Source of the DNA: Sphaerosporella brunnea | Lineage: Eukaryota > Ascomycota > Pezizomycetes > Pezizales > Pyronemataceae | Assembly (NCBI GenBank): GCA_008704415.1 | Contig: VXIS01000012.1 | Coordinates: 62,001 to 126,000 of the forward strand | Reading direction: 5' to 3' | DNA length: 64,000 bases | Shown here: in pieces, positions 63,950 through 64,000 of the stretch | How the letters are laid out: every line of letters begins with the position of its first letter | Numbering within the stretch: the first letter of the stretch is position 1 | Position numbers and translations under genes: made by a program | The notes under the pieces: generated by a model | Seen by the model: only the letters and a program-made list of their open reading frames with translations | Database searches by the model: none | Told to the model about the DNA's origin: nothing

Positions 63950-64000
63950 AGCCATTTGGCATTATCGTTAGGGCTTTTGATTTTTTTGTTCAATTGTCCT

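Overview
The window is nuclear DNA of a filamentous ascomycete fungus. Evidence: short GT-AG introns of about 45-100 nt with CTNAC-like branch points; a fungal SLN1-type hybrid histidine kinase; an AA11 chitin-active LPMO; PEX7, RPT1, SWR1, SDH1 and a complex I NDUFB8-like subunit with ascomycete-like architecture; and abundant DNA transposons. A transposon-rich lineage such as Pezizomycetes (truffle or morel relatives) would fit, but that placement is an inference.

Layout. 1-8.5 kb: a mobile-element-like cassette with a Tnp2-type (CACTA/Plavaka-like) transposase, a divergent small ORF and a convergent TET/JBP-type 2-oxoglutarate dioxygenase, followed by a 373-bp-period direct repeat. 8.5-16.7 kb: gene-poor, repeat-rich DNA with a 588-bp foldback element, an F-box gene, and relics of a pogo-like transposase, an ankyrin protein and a LINE RNase H. 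16.8-24.3 kb: PEX7, a large coiled-coil/RRM-like protein and a serine-rich membrane protein. 24.5-28.6 kb: a TA-flanked MITE and sequence without clear genes. 28.6-39.9 kb: a conserved block with the AA11 LPMO, a possible 75-aa gene, SLN1, FRG1 and SDH1. 40.8-52.5 kb: a nested transposon graveyard. A DUF6589 gene there has been split by a 6.9-kb piggyBac-like element, split again by a MITE that itself carries another MITE, partly inverted, and frameshifted. 52.9-64 kb: a hypothetical gene, RPT1, NDUFB8 and SWR1 (the last two divergent).

How the genes relate. The conserved block holds ordinary housekeeping functions: peroxisomal import, osmosensing, respiration (complex I and II subunits), proteasome and H2A.Z chromatin remodelling. 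The novelty lies in the mobile regions. First, a putative DNA-methylpyrimidine oxidase sits beside a transposase of a class other than the KDZ elements usually linked to TET/JBP genes. Second, the piggyBac element has a complete DDD transposase, a divergently transcribed two-exon accessory gene and large arrays of inverted subterminal repeats. Third, the history of the DUF6589 locus can be read from its junctions: removing the MITE restores an uninterrupted reading frame. Several housekeeping genes also carry gene-structure traps: an 8-nt microexon in RPT1, a GC-AG intron in SWR1, and in-frame introns in PEX7 and NDUFB8.
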